Shown here one piece after another: positions 19,376 to 27,740 of a stretch of DNA of 64,000 nt (position 1 is the first letter of the stretch; every line of letters begins with the position of its first letter). Under the pieces are notes generated by a model. The model was not told where the DNA came from, ran no database searches, and saw only the letters and a list, made by a program, of their open reading frames with translations. The DNA comes from an uncultured Prevotellaceae bacterium. Its GTDB lineage: Bacteria; Bacteroidota; Bacteroidia; Bacteroidales; Bacteroidaceae. The translations under genes were made by a program, and so were the position numbers. Location of the stretch: contig CACYME010000007.1 in assembly GCA_902775475.1 (NCBI GenBank), positions 69,097-133,096 of the forward strand, read 5' to 3'.

Positions 19376-19832
19376 CATCCTCAACAGCATCATGGCGGCT
19401 GCACTGGCTCTGGCCAGCTGCAGCCGTCTGCCCGTCTACAGCCACTTTGAAGCCGTAGACCAAGCCGGATGGGCCCGCAACGACACCATCAGCTTCACCA
19501 TCACCGCCAAGCAGGCCGGCACCTACCAGCTACGCCTCGACCTGCGCACCAACAGCCTCTTCCCCTACACTCAGCTGACCCTGCTGACGCACTTTCACAG
19601 CCAGCGCAGCCATGTGGAGAAGGACACCACGCTGCTTTTCAACATCACCAACGCCGAAGGCTACGTGCAGGGCCGCGGCACCGGCACCTACCAGTACCAG
19701 GCCGCGCTGTCGCCCGTAATGCTCTCCCGCAACGACACGCTACGCATCAGCATCCGCCACGGCATGAGCCGCGACGCGCTGCCCGGCATCGTCGACATGG
19801 GCATCACCGCCGAGGGCGAAAACCATCAGTAA
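19356..19832 (+). CDS. gldH: Gliding motility lipoprotein GldH
   Basis: 158 residues. Lipoprotein signal with lipobox LALASC (Cys22), preceded by a positively charged start (MNPRRNSILNSIM), which is why this ATG is preferred to the in-frame ATG at 19392. The body matches GldH: YSHFEAVDQAGWARNDTISFTI, LRTNSLFPYTQLTLLTHF, DTTLLFNITNAEGYVQG RGTGTYQ, RHGMSRDALPGIVDMGI. GldH is an inner-leaflet or periplasmic lipoprotein required for gliding in Flavobacterium, but it is also kept by non-gliding Bacteroidales, so motility should not be assumed here. Overlaps the end of ricT. Confidence 0.9.
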   Translation: MNPRRNSILNSIMAAALALASCSRLPVYSHFEAVDQAGWARNDTISFTITAKQAGTYQLRLDLRTNSLFPYTQLTLLTHFHSQRSHVEKDTTLLFNITNAEGYVQGRGTGTYQYQAALSPVMLSRNDTLRISIRHGMSRDALPGIVDMGITAEGENHQ

Positions 19833-20282
19833 AACTTAGGCAATGACATCGCTGTTGACCTGTTTGTGCTGAGCTTTCCCTGTTCTCAGCAGGGAAGTCA
19901 GCGGGCGCTGCCATTGTTTTTCCCGCCCGCTGCCGTTATTGGCAGCGGCCGCTGCCAATATCGTCGCCGTACTCTGCCAACGGAAAAGGCATGGACTTTT
20001 CCCGCTCCGGTGTGGCCTTGTCCCCATTTGTCGCCGCCTTTTTCCTCTCATCCCTACGGCTGTGGGTAAGCGAGAGGCCTTTCGAGTTGCTTGGCTTTTC
20101 TTTCCGCTGACTGCCCCCGTTCGCGCAGCCAGCCATCATCATGTGCGATTGGAATCAGCCTCTAATCCGACGTGGGCGGACGAAAATCCGCAGCCTTCGG
20201 TTTGAAATACGGACAGAGCGGATTTCCATGAAACGAAGCTGCATGATGATTCAACCGCAGGACGATAACAAAAGAATCCTGT
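19833..20282. other. 450-bp spacer between convergent genes with a 22-bp perfect palindrome
   Basis: No convincing gene. At 19938-19959 there is a perfect loop-free palindrome with half-site ATTGGCAGCGG, in a GC-rich area with further GCGGGC / GCCCGC inverted words (19903-19931). There is no T-run typical of an intrinsic terminator beside the palindrome. It lies between the ends of gldH (+) and rodA (-). Confidence 0.6.
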
Positions 20283-21758
20283 TTACCGCGCATTGGCGAG
20301 GTTGCGGCCTGCATCGATGCGGAGGAAGATGAAGAGCAGGATGGTGAATCCCCATAGCGAGGAGCCGCCATAGCTGAAGAAGGGCAGCGGAATGCCGATG
20401 ACGGGCGTGAGGCCGAGCACCATGCCCACATTGATGAAGACATGGAAGAGGAAGACGCTGAGCACGCAGTAGCCGTAGATTCGTGCGAAAGTGGTGACCT
20501 GCCGCTCGGCCAGGTGGATGAGTCTGAGGATGAGGAACAGGAAGAGCAGCAGCACGCCGGCAGCACCCACGAAGCCCTCCTCCTCGCCTACGGTACAGAA
20601 GATGAAGTCGGTGTCCTGCTCGGGCACGTACTTCAGCTTCGTCTGCGTGCCGTTAAGGAATCCCTTGCCCTTCAGTCCGCCCGAGCCGATGGCAATCTCG
20701 CTCTGATGCACGTTGTAGCCAGCACCTTTCAGGTCCTCCTCCAGGCCCAGCAGCACGTTGATGCGCGTGCGCTGGTGCTCCTGCAGCATGTTGTTCAGCG
20801 CATAGTCGGCACCGTGGAAGAAGACCAACGAGCCTATGGCGAAGAGCGCTATCCACAGATAGGTGCGCACCTGCTCGCCGAAGGCTTTCCACAATAGCCA
20901 GGCCACGAGGAGCACGCTCAGAGCGAGCTGAATCCAGTAGATGTCGAAGGGGATGACGTAGAGCGAGAAGGCGAGGCTGATGAGCGTGACGCCGAGGCAC
21001 ACACCGAGGATGAAGAGCGTCTGGCGCCAGTCGCGCTCGTAGATGCCAATCATGACCGCCGAGAACACCTGTATGGCCAGCAGCACCACGAAGCGCCCGA
21101 TGTGGGTGGGCGTGTCGAGCAGCAGCGGTTCGCTGAAACGGATGCCTACCACGAAATAGAACACCAGGGCCACGGCGGTGAAGAGCACGCTGCCGGTCAT
21201 GCCCTCGCGGTAGAGCATCAGGAAGAAGGCCAGATAGACCAGTGCCGACCCCGTCTCGCGCTGCATGACGATGAAGAGCATCGGGGCAAGGATGATGGCC
21301 AGCGTCTTGAGGAAGTCCTTCCACTTATGGATGTCGTACTCGCGCTTCGACATGAACTTCGCCAGGCAGAGGGCCGTGGCAAACTTCGCAAACTCGGCTG
21401 GCTGCAGGCGCACGGGCCCCAGCACCAGCCATGAACGCGAGCCCTTGATGCTGTGGGGGTTGAAGATGGTGGCAAAGAGCAGCAGGAGCATCAGCCCGAA
21501 GAGGACGTAGGCGAAGGTCTCGAAGTAGCGGTCGTCGAGCAGCATGATGAACAGCGCCAGCACGAGCGACGTTCCAATCCACACAATCTGCATGCCGCTG
21601 CGGGTGTCGAGCGACAGCAGGTCGGTGTCGCTGCCGAAGTCGTAGCTGGCTCCGCAGACGCTCATCCAGCCCAGTCCTAACAGCAGCACGTAGATGAGTA
21701 TCGTCCAGTAGTCGATGCTCCTCAGCACGCCTTTCTCCTTATCGTCTTGTCTGCCCAT
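20283..21758 (-). CDS. rodA: Rod shape-determining protein RodA (SEDS glycosyltransferase)
   Basis: 491 residues with about ten membrane segments. The SEDS signature near the C-terminus is present: GLTPVIGIPLPFFSYGGSSLWGF. Also typical are KGSRSWLVLGPVRLQPAEFAKFA and IAIGSGGLKGKGFLNGTQTKLKYVPEQDTDFIF. RodA polymerises lipid II glycan strands with PBP2 in the inner membrane. It is longer than E. coli RodA (370) owing to added membrane segments in the middle, as seen in other Bacteroidales. Last gene of the shape operon; the gap to mrdA is 23 bases of heptamer-like repeats. Confidence 0.93.
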   Translation of the reverse strand: MGRQDDKEKGVLRSIDYWTILIYVLLLGLGWMSVCGASYDFGSDTDLLSLDTRSGMQIVWIGTSLVLALFIMLLDDRYFETFAYVLFGLMLLLLFATIFNPHSIKGSRSWLVLGPVRLQPAEFAKFATALCLAKFMSKREYDIHKWKDFLKTLAIILAPMLFIVMQRETGSALVYLAFFLMLYREGMTGSVLFTAVALVFYFVVGIRFSEPLLLDTPTHIGRFVVLLAIQVFSAVMIGIYERDWRQTLFILGVCLGVTLISLAFSLYVIPFDIYWIQLALSVLLVAWLLWKAFGEQVRTYLWIALFAIGSLVFFHGADYALNNMLQEHQRTRINVLLGLEEDLKGAGYNVHQSEIAIGSGGLKGKGFLNGTQTKLKYVPEQDTDFIFCTVGEEEGFVGAAGVLLLFLFLILRLIHLAERQVTTFARIYGYCVLSVFLFHVFINVGMVLGLTPVIGIPLPFFSYGGSSLWGFTILLFIFLRIDAGRNLANAR

Positions 21759-21781
21759 TTCTCATTTCTCCTTTATCATGA
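21759..21781. repeat. Heptamer spacer between mrdA and rodA
   Basis: Units CATTTCT, CATTTCT, CCTTTAT, CATGATT in the plus-strand reading: 7-base periodic, like the longer arrays in the other gaps of this operon. Confidence 0.5.
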
Positions 21782-23635
21782 TTATCGGTCGGCTTCGCCA
21801 TAGCTGATGCGGCGGTGCTGAATCTCGGCAGCACGGCGCAGCGAAGCCTCTGACAGCTCGCCCTTGATGTGCTTCTCCATGATGAGTCCGCCGATGGGCA
21901 CGCCGTAGGTGGCGCCCCATCCGCCGTTCTCCACATAGACCGAGACGGCAATCTGTGGGTCGTCCATGGGAGCGAAGCCCATGAAGACGGAGTGGTCGTG
22001 GCCCTTGTTCTGCGCCGTTCCCGTCTTGCCGCAGGGCTGGAAGTCGTAGTGCGCCAGCGCCTTACACGTTCCGCCGAGCGCTGCCGAGCGCATGCCGCGC
22101 ACTACGAGGTCGTAGGCCCACTGCGGTGCCTTGGTCTTGCGGTGATTGGTGTAGAGGGTGTCGAGGGGCTCGCCCTCAATCTTCTTCACCACATGGGGGG
22201 TGATGAAGTAGCCACGGTTGGCGATGGTGGCGCCCAGGTTGGCTATCTGCAGCGGCGTGGCGTTCACCTCGCCCTGTCCGATGGCTATCGAGATAACGGT
22301 CAGCCCGCTCCACCCCGCCTTGTAGCGGTTGTCGTAGAACTGAGCATTGGGAATCAGTCCGCGCTTCTCGCCCGGCAGGTCTACGCCGAGGGGATAGCCG
22401 AAGCCCATGCTCACCATGTAGTCGCGCCATGTATTGATGGCGTTCTGCACCGTGCCATATTTCGTGGTGTTGCCCAGCATATAGTAGAGTCCCCAGCAGA
22501 AGAAGCCGTTGCACGAGGTGCTGATGGCGGGCACCAGCGGCAGCGGCGAACCGTGGCCGTGGCAGCCCACGCGCAGGCCCTTGTAGACGAAGCCGCGGTG
22601 GCAGGGATAGGGTGTCCGCTCGTCGATGATGCCCTCGCTGAGGAAGGTCAGGCCCTGCGTGGTCTTGAAGGTGGAGCCCGGCGGATACTGGCCCATGATG
22701 CTGCGGTTGAGCAGCGGCTTCCACGGGTCGAGGCTCAGCTCGCGGTGGCTCTTCGAGCGCTGGCGGCCCACCATCATGCGGGGGTCGTAGCAGGGCGAGC
22801 TGGCCATGCAGAGCACCTCGCCGGTCTTCGGCTCGATGGCCACCACGGCGCCAATCTTACCTTCGAGCAGCTGCTCGGCCAGCGCCTGCAGGTCCTTGTC
22901 GATGGCCAGCGTGAGGTTCTTGCCAGGCACGGGCTTGCGGTCGAAGGCACCGTTCTGGTAGCTGCCCTGGATGCGCCCGTGGGCATCGCGGAGCAGCATC
23001 TGCACGCCTTTCTCGCCACGCAGCTGCTTCTCGTAGAAGCGCTCCACGCCCAGCTTGCCGATATAGTCGCCCGGCTGGTAGTACTCGTCGGCCTCCACGT
23101 CGGCAGGGCTCACCTCGGCCACGTCGCCCAGCACATGGGCGGCATAGGGGTATTCGTAGCGGCGCACGCTGCGGCGCTGCACATAGAAGCCGGGGAAGCG
23201 GAAGGCTTTTTCCTGGAAGAAGCTGAAATCCTGGTCGGAGAGCTGCGTCATGAACATCTGCTGGGTGTAGGGCGAGTAGCCGGGGTTCTTGCGCTTGTCG
23301 CGCATGGAGGCGATGCGGGTGTCGAACTCCTGGCGGCTGATGTTCAGCGTCTGGCAGAGCTCCAGCGTGTCGAAGTGGCCGCGGGCCTCGTTCTCGATGA
23401 CCATGATGTCGTAGCTGGGCTGGTTGTAGACGAGCAGCTCGCCGTTGCGGTCGGTGATGATGCCGCGCGAGGGAAAGTCGATTTTCTTCAGGAAGGCATT
23501 GGAGTCGGCGTTTTTCTTGTAGTCGTCGCTCATGAGCTGCAGCGTGAAGAGGCGGATGATGTAGACCACCACGATGAGCAGCGCTACGCCGGCCACCACA
23601 AACTTTCTGTATTCCAGTCCGAACTGCTTCTCCAT
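21782..23635 (-). CDS. mrdA: Penicillin-binding protein 2 (transpeptidase)
   Basis: 617 residues from the Met of MEKQFGLEYRKFVVAG; an upstream in-frame Met at 23686 would start inside the heptamer repeat and is not credible. One N-terminal membrane helix, the PBP dimerisation region (PSRGIITDRNGELLVYNQPSYDI), then the transpeptidase domain with SxxK (PPGSTFKTTQGLT), SxN (STSCNGFF) and KTG (CGKTGTAQNKG). Cross-links peptidoglycan during elongation in the periplasm together with RodA, the next gene. In the conserved order mreB-mreC-mreD-mrdA-rodA. Confidence 0.93.
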   Translation of the reverse strand: MEKQFGLEYRKFVVAGVALLIVVVYIIRLFTLQLMSDDYKKNADSNAFLKKIDFPSRGIITDRNGELLVYNQPSYDIMVIENEARGHFDTLELCQTLNISRQEFDTRIASMRDKRKNPGYSPYTQQMFMTQLSDQDFSFFQEKAFRFPGFYVQRRSVRRYEYPYAAHVLGDVAEVSPADVEADEYYQPGDYIGKLGVERFYEKQLRGEKGVQMLLRDAHGRIQGSYQNGAFDRKPVPGKNLTLAIDKDLQALAEQLLEGKIGAVVAIEPKTGEVLCMASSPCYDPRMMVGRQRSKSHRELSLDPWKPLLNRSIMGQYPPGSTFKTTQGLTFLSEGIIDERTPYPCHRGFVYKGLRVGCHGHGSPLPLVPAISTSCNGFFCWGLYYMLGNTTKYGTVQNAINTWRDYMVSMGFGYPLGVDLPGEKRGLIPNAQFYDNRYKAGWSGLTVISIAIGQGEVNATPLQIANLGATIANRGYFITPHVVKKIEGEPLDTLYTNHRKTKAPQWAYDLVVRGMRSAALGGTCKALAHYDFQPCGKTGTAQNKGHDHSVFMGFAPMDDPQIAVSVYVENGGWGATYGVPIGGLIMEKHIKGELSEASLRRAAEIQHRRISYGEADR

Positions 23636-23724
23636 ATTCTTGTTAAGAGTTGAGGGTTGAGAGACTTTACCACCGGGCCTCATCACTTATCACTTATCGC
23701 TCATCACTTATCACTTATCACTCA
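23636..23724. repeat. Heptamer array between mreD and mrdA
   Basis: Runs of 7-base units (ATCACTT, ATCGCTC, ATCACTC in the plus reading) follow a 32-bp block at 23658-23689 that begins TTGAGAGACTTTACCAC. The same block recurs at 26363-26394 with only two differences. No gene; it fills the whole gap. Confidence 0.75.
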
Positions 23725-24222
23725 TCACTTCCTCAGGCTCTCAATGGTCATCAGCAGGAGCATCGTGAGGAGGGCACTGCCGCCAGCGCACTCCAGCCAG
23801 TGCACCCACGCCGAAAACGAGAATGCCTCGAGGGCGAAGAACACCAGGCAATAGACCACCACGAGGATGGCCGCCAGGCTGGCAAAGCGCCATACGCCCA
23901 GCGACTTGGCCGACGCCTTCTGGTTAGCCTCGGGTTCGCGGGGCAGGAACAGCTCGATGAGATAGGGCTGCAGGAATGCGATGAGCGTCATCGAGGCGGC
24001 AGCCACGCCGGGGGTGTTCGAGAACATATCGACGGTGAGTCCCAGGAAGAAGCTCCACAGCAGGATGGCCCAGCGCGGATAGCTGCGGGGGAACATCACC
24101 ACGAAGTAGACGTAGAGCAAGGGCGTAGCACAACCAAAGAGCTGTATGCGGTTGAGCACCAGCCCCTGTAGCAGCGCCAGCAGGAGGAACACGCCCAGGC
24201 GTCGTAAAGTATCTATCATCAT
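23725..24222 (-). CDS. mreD: Rod shape-determining protein MreD
   Basis: 165 residues, small and strongly hydrophobic with about five membrane helices (LLLALLQGLVLNRIQLFGCATPLLYVYFVVMFP, ILLWSFFLGLTVDMFSNTPGVAAASMTLIAFLQP). This matches the Bacteroidetes MreD family, which has little sequence conservation; assignment rests on the FFLGLTVDMFSNTPG motif, size, hydropathy and position between mreC and mrdA. An inner-membrane scaffold part of the elongasome. The flanking gaps consist of heptamer repeats. Confidence 0.88.
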   Translation of the reverse strand: MMIDTLRRLGVFLLLALLQGLVLNRIQLFGCATPLLYVYFVVMFPRSYPRWAILLWSFFLGLTVDMFSNTPGVAAASMTLIAFLQPYLIELFLPREPEANQKASAKSLGVWRFASLAAILVVVYCLVFFALEAFSFSAWVHWLECAGGSALLTMLLLMTIESLRK

Positions 24223-24285
24223 CGCCTATTCAGTTCTAAAATCTAAGGTCTGAAGTCTAAGGTCAGGAAAGCCAGTGGTCCACTC
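24223..24285. repeat. Heptamer spacer between mreC and mreD
   Basis: Contains TCTAAGG, TCTGAAG, TCTAAGG, TCAGGAA in series (24241-24268): same 7-base period but a different word from the neighbouring gaps. No gene. Confidence 0.55.
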
Positions 24286-25146
24286 TCATCGCATGAGCGC
24301 CATCGAGTCGCGTGCGGCCATGAGCAGTTGCTGCTGTTCCTGGAAGCTGCGGTCGGTGATGACGCTCACGTCGCGCAGGCAGCCGAAGTCCACGGCCAGT
24401 TTTACGCGGAGCCTATAGGAGAGTCCGTCGGCGGAGTTGCCGATGTCGACAATCTGCCCAACGGAGATGCCCGGCGGGAAGATGGACGAATAGCCACTCG
24501 TCTCCACCCACTCGTTCAGCTCTATCTGGGCGTGGCGCGGCACATCTTCCATATAGGCTTCGGCAGGGTTCTTGCCGTCCCACATCAGGTAGCCGAAGTA
24601 GCCGCTGTTGCGGATGGCACAGCTGACGCGCGAATGGGTGTTCAGCAGGGGCATGCCCACGGCATAGTGCTCGCCCACCATGTAGACCACGCCCACGAGG
24701 CCCGTCCCGCTGACAATGCCCATGTCGGGCTCAATGCCGTCGGCGCGTCCGCGGTCGATGGTGATGAGGTTGTCAGAGCGGTTCAGCGTGCTGCTCACCA
24801 CCTTGGCGGGCAGCATCTGCAGCTGGCTGGCAACGGCACTGAAAGCGCTGTCGACGGCTGCCGTGTCGGGCTGCAGGGCAAGCAGCTGCTGGCGGGCACG
24901 CCATAGCCGCTGCTCCAGCTCCATGTTGCGCTGGGTCAGCTCGTAGTCGCGCTGCTGGAGCTTGAAGAACTGCTCCACTGCCGACTGCCACTCGTAGCAC
25001 TTGCCCGAAACGACGTTGGCCGACGAAATCCACACGCTGCCCTGATAGCTGTTATAGCGAAACAACAGCAACACACTGACCACCTCCAGCAAGATGAAGA
25101 GCAGCCAGTGAAAGTTCTTCGTCAGAAAAGCTATCAGATTGGACAT
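24286..25146 (-). CDS. mreC: Rod shape-determining protein MreC
   Basis: 286 residues. One N-terminal membrane helix (FHWLLFILLEVVSVLLLF), a coiled-coil (FFKLQQRDYELTQRNMELEQRLWRARQQLLALQ), then the two-barrel periplasmic domain (ITIDRGRADGIEPDMGIVSGTGLVGVVYMVGEHYAVGMPLLN...GYFGYLMWDGKNP, VVETSGYSS-like WVETSGYSSIFPPGISVG). MreC links cytoplasmic MreB to the PBP2/RodA synthase. Normal length for Bacteroidetes. Same operon as mreB, with a 131-bp heptamer-rich gap. Confidence 0.92.
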   Translation of the reverse strand: MSNLIAFLTKNFHWLLFILLEVVSVLLLFRYNSYQGSVWISSANVVSGKCYEWQSAVEQFFKLQQRDYELTQRNMELEQRLWRARQQLLALQPDTAAVDSAFSAVASQLQMLPAKVVSSTLNRSDNLITIDRGRADGIEPDMGIVSGTGLVGVVYMVGEHYAVGMPLLNTHSRVSCAIRNSGYFGYLMWDGKNPAEAYMEDVPRHAQIELNEWVETSGYSSIFPPGISVGQIVDIGNSADGLSYRLRVKLAVDFGCLRDVSVITDRSFQEQQQLLMAARDSMALMR

Positions 25147-25277
25147 AGACCAATTTGTTGAGAGTTGAGTGTTGAGAGTTGAGTGTTAAGTGTTGAGAGT
25201 TGAGTGTTGAGAGACTTTACTTCATTAGCAGAACTAACGTCTCTCAACACTAAACACTCAACACTAAACTCTCATCG
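25147..25277. repeat. Heptamer array between mreB and mreC
   Basis: The clearest array: at 25161-25215 units alternate among AGAGTTG, AGTGTTG and AGTGTTA, ending in GAGAGACTTTAC. From 25236 the complementary words (CTCAACA, CTAAACA) run in the other orientation, so the transcript could fold into one long hairpin across the mreC-mreB junction. Confidence 0.75.
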
Positions 25278-26300
25278 CTATCGCATGAGGAACGTGAAGC
25301 GGTCGACGTTCTTCAGGGCGATGCCAGCCCCCTTGGCTACCGAATGGAGCGGGTCCTCGGGCACGCGGAAGGGGATGTTAATCTTGTCGGTGAGGCGCTT
25401 GTCGAGGCCGCGCAGCAGGGCACCGCCGCCAGTGAGGTAGATGCCGTTCTTCACGATGTCGGCATAGAGCTCGGGCGGGGTGTGCTCCAGTGCGCTGAGC
25501 ACGGCGTTCTCAATCTTGGCCACGGTCTTGTCGAGGCAGTGGGCTATCTCCTGATAGCACACGGGCACCTCCATAGGCAGCGCGGTGATGCGGTTCGGGC
25601 CGTGCACCACGTAGTCCTCGGGGCCCTCGTCGCCCAGGTCGGTCAGGGCGGCACCCACGTTGATCTTGATGCGCTCGGCCATGCGCTCGCTCACCTTCAC
25701 GTTGTGCTGGCGGGCCATATATTCCTTGATGTCGTCGGTGAGGTCGTCGCCGGCGGTGCGGATGCTGTTATTGCTCACGATGCCGCCCAGCGAAATGACG
25801 GCAATCTCGGTCGAGCCGCCACCGATGTCGACAATCATGTTGCCCTCGGGGGCCTCCACGTCGATGCCGATGCCGATAGCGGCAGCCATCGGCTCGAAGA
25901 GCAGGTAGACGTCGCGGCCCTCGGCATGCTCAGCCGAGTCGCGCACGGCACGCAGCTCCACCTCGGTAGAGCCGCTGGGCACGCCGATGACCATGCGGAG
26001 CGAGGGCGAGAAGAGATGGCGCCCGGTGTGCACCATCTTAATCATGCCGCGCATCATCTGCTCGCAGGCCGAGAAGTCGGCAATCACGCCGTCGCGCAGC
26101 GGGCGGATGGTTTTGATGTTGTCGTGGGTCTTCTCATACATCATCTTCGCGCGCTCACCCACGGCAATCATCTTGTCGGTGCGGCGGTCGAGGGCCACCA
26201 CCGACGGCTCATCAACGACAATCTTGTCGCCGCTGATGATAATCGTATTGGCTGTGCCAAGGTCCATGGCCAGCTCTTGTCGGAAACTGAAAAATCCCAT
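25278..26300 (-). CDS. mreB: Rod shape-determining protein MreB (actin-like)
   Basis: 340 residues. Actin-fold signatures: phosphate-1 AMDLGTANTIIIS, phosphate-2 MIVDIGGGSTEIAVISLGGIV, adenosine motif GIYLTGGGALLRGLDKRL. Forms membrane-associated filaments that orient wall synthesis with MreC, MreD, PBP2 and RodA. First shape gene of the operon, immediately after the purH-like gene on the same strand with a 116-bp heptamer-rich gap. Start chosen at MGFFSFRQELAMDLGT, the conserved beginning of MreB in Bacteroidetes. Confidence 0.96.
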   Translation of the reverse strand: MGFFSFRQELAMDLGTANTIIISGDKIVVDEPSVVALDRRTDKMIAVGERAKMMYEKTHDNIKTIRPLRDGVIADFSACEQMMRGMIKMVHTGRHLFSPSLRMVIGVPSGSTEVELRAVRDSAEHAEGRDVYLLFEPMAAAIGIGIDVEAPEGNMIVDIGGGSTEIAVISLGGIVSNNSIRTAGDDLTDDIKEYMARQHNVKVSERMAERIKINVGAALTDLGDEGPEDYVVHGPNRITALPMEVPVCYQEIAHCLDKTVAKIENAVLSALEHTPPELYADIVKNGIYLTGGGALLRGLDKRLTDKINIPFRVPEDPLHSVAKGAGIALKNVDRFTFLMR

Positions 26301-26416
26301 TTTATGTTCAGTGTTAAGAGTTAAGAGTTGAGTGCTGATTGTTTAGTGTTGAGAGTTTAGTGTTGAGAGACTTTACCACAGGGCCTCACCACTTCTCACT
26401 CACCACTTCTCACTCA
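26301..26416. repeat. Heptamer array between purH and mreB
   Basis: The left part holds TTAAGAG / TTGAGTG / TTTAGTG units. The conserved 32-bp block TTGAGAGACTTTACCAC... lies at 26363-26394, and then come ACCACTT and CTCACTC units up to the stop codon of the purH-like gene. No coding remnant of an AICAR transformylase is visible in this gap. Confidence 0.75.
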
Positions 26417-27010
26417 TCACTTCTCAAACCAATTGTGGATAGCCGTGTCGTAGTGCGAGCTGACACCGAAGGCACGCTCGGCAAAGTGGCGGCGTTGCTC
26501 CAGCGTGGTCTCGGCCCCCTGGGCGTTGACGATGTCGAGCAGCTCGGCATATTCGGCCTTCGAGGGGATGATGACCACATCGCGGAAGTTCTTGGCTCCG
26601 GCACGGATGAGCGAGATGCCGCCAATGTCAATCTTCTCGATGATGTCGGCTTCGCTGGCTCCGCTGGCCACGGTCTGTTCAAAGGGGTACAGGTCAACAA
26701 TGACCAGGTCTATCTCGGGAATTTCATATTTTGCCATCTGTTCGCGGTCGCCCTCGTTCTCGCGGCGGCCCAGGATGCCTCCGAACACCTTCGGATGCAG
26801 CGTCTTCACACGGCCACCCAGAATGGAAGGATAGGTTGTCACATCCTCCACCTTCTGGCACTTGTAGCCCTGCTCTTCAATAAATTTCTGCGTGCCACCT
26901 GTCGACAGGAAGCTCACGCCCTCGGCATTCAGCTTCTGCAGCAATGCGTCGAGGCCGTCCTTGTGAAACACAGAAATCAAAGCGGTCTTAATCTTCTTCG
27001 TTTCAGCCAT
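26417..27010 (-). CDS. purH: IMP cyclohydrolase, single-domain PurH (MGS-like)
   Basis: 197 residues, matching only the N-terminal inosicase (IMP cyclohydrolase) half of PurH: ALISVFHKDGLDALL, FLSTGGTQKFIEEQGY, SILGGRVKTLHPKVFGGIL, IDLVIVDLYPFEQTVASG, EKIDIGGISLIRAGAKNF. It ends in HYDTAIHNWFEK, just where the linker to the AICAR transformylase domain begins in the usual ~510-residue bifunctional enzyme. It would close the ring of FAICAR to give IMP. The transformylase must be supplied by another gene outside this window. The stop is clean, at a domain boundary, with no further frame downstream, so this looks like a real split rather than a recent frameshift. It leads into mreB. Confidence 0.88.
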   Translation of the reverse strand: MAETKKIKTALISVFHKDGLDALLQKLNAEGVSFLSTGGTQKFIEEQGYKCQKVEDVTTYPSILGGRVKTLHPKVFGGILGRRENEGDREQMAKYEIPEIDLVIVDLYPFEQTVASGASEADIIEKIDIGGISLIRAGAKNFRDVVIIPSKAEYAELLDIVNAQGAETTLEQRRHFAERAFGVSSHYDTAIHNWFEK

Positions 27011-27230
27011 ACCTATTTTTCTGTTTCTTTGCGTTATAACGTGATAAAAATGAATCGGACTGCAAAGATACTGAAAAGATTTGAACTAACACACACCTAA
27101 GGCAATATTTTTTTTCGCCACCGCTTTTTCCTGCTTTATGTCATGCCGTCGGAGCGTGAGACTCAGGGGAGGTGGAGAGCCTGCGGACCGCCATGTTCGC
27201 AGGGCACAAGAATGTGCAAAAAAGAGGTTT

Positions 27231-27697
27231 CAAATTGTAAGCACTTTTCAGTGAGTTTTCTAAAAACGGGCCGATTTACCCCCCAAAAAACAGGGGGTCT
27301 TCTGAAAAAAAGTGTTCGAGGCCGAAAAAACGCCCGTTTTTTGAGATATTCGTAAACCACTGATGCACAATGTCTTTCGCTCAAAACAGAAAAATTTGGC
27401 GGTCGATGGCTCAAAAAAGTCAACGCCGCAGAAAAATTTGGCGTTGACTTTTTTCGAAAAAGCGTTCGTTCGGAAATGAAAAAAACGGCAAAATTCTCAA
27501 AATAGAATGCACAAAACGGGTATGAGTGTGCAAAAATCGGGCCTTTTGGCACAAATTTTTTCGCAGGCGATGGACTCCCGGACGTACAAAACGGCTCAAA
27601 AACGCCATTTTTCACTCTATTTTGCTTCGTCGCCGTGACGTTTTTTTGTTGAACTATTTTCTACGAAAAATTGTAAGCAAAAAATTTGAGTTTTCTA
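27231..27697. repeat. Spacer repeat element, copy R2 (467 bp, with direct terminal repeats)
   Basis: Nearly collinear with copy R5 at 50104-50570, which has the same length; most bases agree by eye. Its ends are direct repeats of about 31 bases (27231-27262 and 27667-27697) sharing AATTGTAAGCA and GAGTTTTC. The centre is the palindrome at 27413-27454, a 15-bp stem AAAAAAGTCAACGCC / GGCGTTGACTTTTTT with loop GCAGAAAAATTT. Short frames on its minus strand are partly shared with R5 but have no coding character. It lies upstream of the purH-like gene. Confidence 0.8.
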
Positions 27698-27740
27698 CTT
27701 TTGACCACCTTTTTTGACTAGCATGTGCTCCCGACATGCA

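Noticed and set aside
23636-25277. Heptamer arrays considered as CRISPR or as VNTR-type coding repeats
   Set aside because: Units are 7 bases and degenerate, with no spacers of constant length, no cas genes and no open frame.
27163-27615. Minus-strand frames in the spacer elements R2 and R5 that give similar peptides
   Set aside because: Similarity follows from the DNA repeat itself; the frames lack ribosome-binding sites, run through the palindrome and differ in frame continuity between copies.
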